A stretch of 16,222 nucleotides of DNA. Origin: Phycisphaerales bacterium UBA7800. Lineage in GTDB: Bacteria > Planctomycetota > Phycisphaerae > Phycisphaerales > Phycisphaeraceae. Position numbers and translations under genes: made by a program. The stretch covers positions 1 to 16,222 of the forward strand of contig DLCK01000063.1 in assembly GCA_002480565.1 (NCBI GenBank), written 5' to 3'. The notes under the pieces are model-generated. The model was not told the origin of the DNA. It made no database searches and was given only the letters and a program-made list of their open reading frames with translations. Shown here one piece after another: positions 14,261 through 16,222 of the stretch. How positions within the stretch are numbered: the stretch's first letter is position 1; each line of letters begins with the position of its first letter.

Positions 14261-15013
14261 ATGGCCGGTCACAGTAAATGGGCAAACATCAAACACCGCA
14301 AGGCACGCCAGGACGCCAAGCGTTCGAAAATCTGGAGCAAGTGTGCCCGCGCCATCATCGTCGCTGCCAAGAACGGTGGCGGTGATCCTGCTGCCAACCT
14401 CACGTTGCGCTACGCCATTGATGAGGCCAAGGCTGAGAACATGCCCAAGGACACCATCACCAATGCTGTCAAAAAAGGCTCCGGTGAAGGGCAAACCGAG
14501 ACTTACGAAGAAATCGTCTACGAAGGCTACGGCCCCAACGGTGTCGCCGTGATGCTCGAAATCCTCACCGACAACCGAAACCGCACCGCCAGCGAGATTC
14601 GCAAAATCTTCGAACGTGCCGGCGGAAACCTGGGCACCTCAGGATGCGTCGCCTACATCTTCACATCACAGGGACACCTCTTCATCGCCAAAGACAAAGT
14701 CGAAGAAGAAAAGCTCATGGACATCGCCCTGGAAGCCGGCGCCGATGATGTTGCCGACGAAGAAGAAGCATGGCTGGTCATCACCGAACCCACCAACTTC
14801 TTACCTGTCCGTGAAGCCATCGAAAAAGCAGGCATCGAAATCGACTCAGCGCAACTGACCAAAGTTCCCGACAACACCGTCGCCTGTACTGGCAAAGCTG
14901 CTGAAAAAGTCTACAACCTCATGGACACTCTCGAAGACCATGACGACGTGCAAAAGGCATACGCCAACTTCGACATTGATGACGAAGAGTTAGCCAAAAT
15001 CGAAGCCGGTTAA
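14261..15013 (+). CDS. yebC: YebC/PmpR family protein (TACO1-like translation factor)
   Basis: This is a 250-residue cytosolic protein of the YebC/PmpR/TACO1 family. The family was long annotated as a transcriptional regulator; more recent work links members to ribosomes and relief of polyproline stalling. The N-terminal signature MAGHSKWANIKHRKARQDAKR is clear. NVAVMLE-type strands appear as GPNGVAVMLEILTDNRNRT near 90-108, followed by the glycine-rich GGNLGTSGCVAYIF. Length matches the family. GGAG lies 7-8 bases before the ATG. It is the only plus-strand gene and stands alone; ruvC and ruvA, frequent partners in other bacteria, are not next to it. Its codons are noticeably rich in C at third positions compared with the GH16 genes, consistent with a well-expressed core gene. 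Confidence 0.97.
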   Translation: MAGHSKWANIKHRKARQDAKRSKIWSKCARAIIVAAKNGGGDPAANLTLRYAIDEAKAENMPKDTITNAVKKGSGEGQTETYEEIVYEGYGPNGVAVMLEILTDNRNRTASEIRKIFERAGGNLGTSGCVAYIFTSQGHLFIAKDKVEEEKLMDIALEAGADDVADEEEAWLVITEPTNFLPVREAIEKAGIEIDSAQLTKVPDNTVACTGKAAEKVYNLMDTLEDHDDVQKAYANFDIDDEELAKIEAG

Positions 15014-15042
15014 CCTGCATCGAAAACGACAATTAATCAATC

Positions 15043-15076
15043 AAAAAAACCGCGAACAACTATTCGTGGTTTTTTT
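15043..15076 (+). terminator. Rho-independent terminator, probably bidirectional, between yebC and a pseudopilin gene
   Basis: ACCGCGAA and TTCGTGGT pair (one G-U) around a 6-base loop. A-runs on the left and T-runs on the right lengthen the stem to 14 bp and give a T-tail in both directions. It lies 30 bases past the yebC stop and 91 bases past the stop of the convergent gene at 15167. Confidence 0.88.
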
Positions 15077-15166
15077 GTATGCACTGAAGACTCAAAGTGA
15101 ATAACCACTCACCCTACATCGCATAACAACATAGCTACCGCATTGCTAGATCAATCGTAAACAATA

Positions 15167-15958
15167 CTAATTTTCGTAGACAGTTTTCCAGAAATCATCA
15201 TCCACTGATGTGGGAGCCGTCGAGGCATCAATGATTTCGGTTTGATACCACTTAACACTATTGTCGATATAGCCAACTGAAAAACCCAAATTATTATGTG
15301 GCAAAGAGATTGCGGATGGGTCCGCCAGATGCCCTTGGAAAAAATTCATTTCGGTCACAAAAGGAATATCCCCGCTATTCAGAGAATAGTTATACAAAGG
15401 ATCCCATTTGTTTACAGTAGGAGAGTTTGTTCCAAAAGCAGTTAAAGGAAAGTGATAACTGTTATATACATATTTATCATGCTGATGATGCCCATTACGT
15501 CCAATGACTGATATCCCGCCATCGGCAAAATGTGTATTAAACGGAATACCATCTAAATCTGCAGGGTCCGTACAATCCAAACTATCCCATTGTACATATT
15601 CATTATCAAGTAATGCGCCAATCGCACCATTTTTATCACCATACCAAACGTAAAACTGCCCCGTCCCCACAGTATTGAGTGATGTAGAACGTAAATCACT
15701 CATGTGTGGCACCAAATCCTTATAGCTGAGGCTGTAATTGGCCACCCCGGTTCCAATCGATCGGACTTGTGTCTGGCATTTGATCCGTCGTGCAGCACCT
15801 CGCGCCGACGACAGAGCCGGGACAAGAATCCCAATAAGCAAGGCGATAATACTAATCACAACCAGCAATTCAATAAGTGTGAAACCACGACAGGTTAAAT
15901 GCTGACGAACTGACACTTCAAGGCAGTGAGATACTCTCCCATTACGGCAAACGCGCAT
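15167..15958 (-). CDS. Pseudopilin-like protein with H-x10-DN motif
   Basis: This is a 263-residue exported protein with a prepilin leader of 25 residues, cleavage predicted at Gly25/Phe26 in RGFTLIELLVVISI, and Glu30 at position +5. The hydrophobic helix reaches about residue 49. The C-terminal motif H-x10-DN (His221, Asp232-Asn233) followed by SVKWY corresponds to the H-x10-DG of the pseudopilin-like protein at 6273, with Asn in place of Gly. The middle region is rich in aromatic residues, Asp and Asn, and has a HHQHDKYVYNSYHF stretch that could bind metal or a ligand. GGAGGA about 8 bases before the ATG at 15958 sets the start. It is a single visible gene, convergent with yebC, and its partner genes, if any, are not in the window. 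Function unknown; the family is numerous in planctomycetes. Confidence 0.88.
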   Translation of the reverse strand: MRVCRNGRVSHCLEVSVRQHLTCRGFTLIELLVVISIIALLIGILVPALSSARGAARRIKCQTQVRSIGTGVANYSLSYKDLVPHMSDLRSTSLNTVGTGQFYVWYGDKNGAIGALLDNEYVQWDSLDCTDPADLDGIPFNTHFADGGISVIGRNGHHQHDKYVYNSYHFPLTAFGTNSPTVNKWDPLYNYSLNSGDIPFVTEMNFFQGHLADPSAISLPHNNLGFSVGYIDNSVKWYQTEIIDASTAPTSVDDDFWKTVYEN

Positions 15959-16222
15959 AAGACAATCCTCCGGAAAATGTTGAAATGTGAGTAGGATACC
16001 CTCCGAAAACTTGAACTGGCATCAAGAACCAATGCCATTAAAAACTATACACAGCCACCAAATAAAAATCAATCATTTCTTATCACGCAAACCTGTTAAA
16101 TTCATGCAAATCATTCTCAATAACAAACCATCTTGACAGCAAGATACGCATATCGTTTTCGACGCAGAAAATAGACTTCAGGACATACATATAATCACCT
16201 CAACTGAACCACTACCGGCTGA
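15959..16222. other. Upstream region of the second pseudopilin gene
   Basis: No gene was recognised in these 264 bases up to the window edge. Two similar Shine-Dalgarno-bearing segments (plus-strand cores CCTCCGGAAAA near 15967 and CCTCCGAAAA near 16000) lie about 32 bases apart; only the first is followed by the pseudopilin ATG. A Fur-box-like sequence is at 16105-16119 and a TATAAT at 16190-16195 without a matching -35. Confidence 0.5.
16105..16119. promoter_or_regulatory. Fur-box-like sequence TGCAAATCATTCTCA
   Basis: It matches the 7-1-7 Fur consensus TGATAATNATTATCA at 11 of the 14 defined positions. It lies about 150 bases upstream of the pseudopilin start, or upstream of a plus-strand gene beyond the window edge. 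A single match in AT-rich DNA can occur by chance. Confidence 0.4.

Overview
The window looks like chromosomal DNA from a marine, polysaccharide-degrading member of the Planctomycetota, probably class Phycisphaerae. This is an inference from three things: two stand-alone pseudopilin-like proteins with the FTLIELLVVISI leader and a C-terminal H-x10-D[G/N] motif, secreted GH16 glycanases of the kind used on algal glycans, and a phosphate-selective-porin-like outer-membrane protein. There are ten genes. Only one (yebC) is on the plus strand. No tRNA, rRNA, transposase, CRISPR array or phage gene was seen.

Region 1 (1-1814): a cytosolic M3-family zinc oligopeptidase. Region 2 (1815-8158): the most interesting part, an apparent four-gene unit read leftwards: LacI-family repressor, pseudopilin-like surface protein, a 785-residue GH16 enzyme with three agarase-CBM-like repeats, and a 600-residue GH16 enzyme. 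A good sigma-70-like promoter with a palindrome at the start site precedes lacI, and a rho-independent terminator follows the last gene. It reads as a small substrate-induced algal-glycan operon in which a pseudopilin sits where Bacteroidetes loci would have a surface glycan-binding protein. The last GH16 enzyme carries a DNRLRE/CBM96-like domain inside its catalytic domain, and that domain appears to be circularly permuted.

Region 3 (8276-10743): a Gfo/Idh/MocA oxidoreductase and argG (argininosuccinate synthase), each with its own clear terminator. Region 4 (10744-12051): a YgbA-like cysteine-rich protein linked to nitrosative stress, and an unrecognised 198-residue secreted protein with its own terminator. 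Region 5 (12052-12467): a 416-base gap holding two diverged inverted copies of a roughly 52-base unit, and the porin terminator. Region 6 (12468-15076): the outer-membrane porin and, divergently, yebC with a terminator shared with the next gene. Region 7 (15167-16222): a second pseudopilin-like gene and an upstream region with a Fur-box-like sequence.

Strong Shine-Dalgarno sequences (AAAGGAGG, GGAGGA, AAGGA) set several starts downstream of the longest possible reading frame. GH16 specificity (agar, porphyran, carrageenan, laminarin) cannot be decided from sequence reading alone. No sulfatase, TonB/SusCD transporter or anhydrogalactose pathway gene lies in the window.
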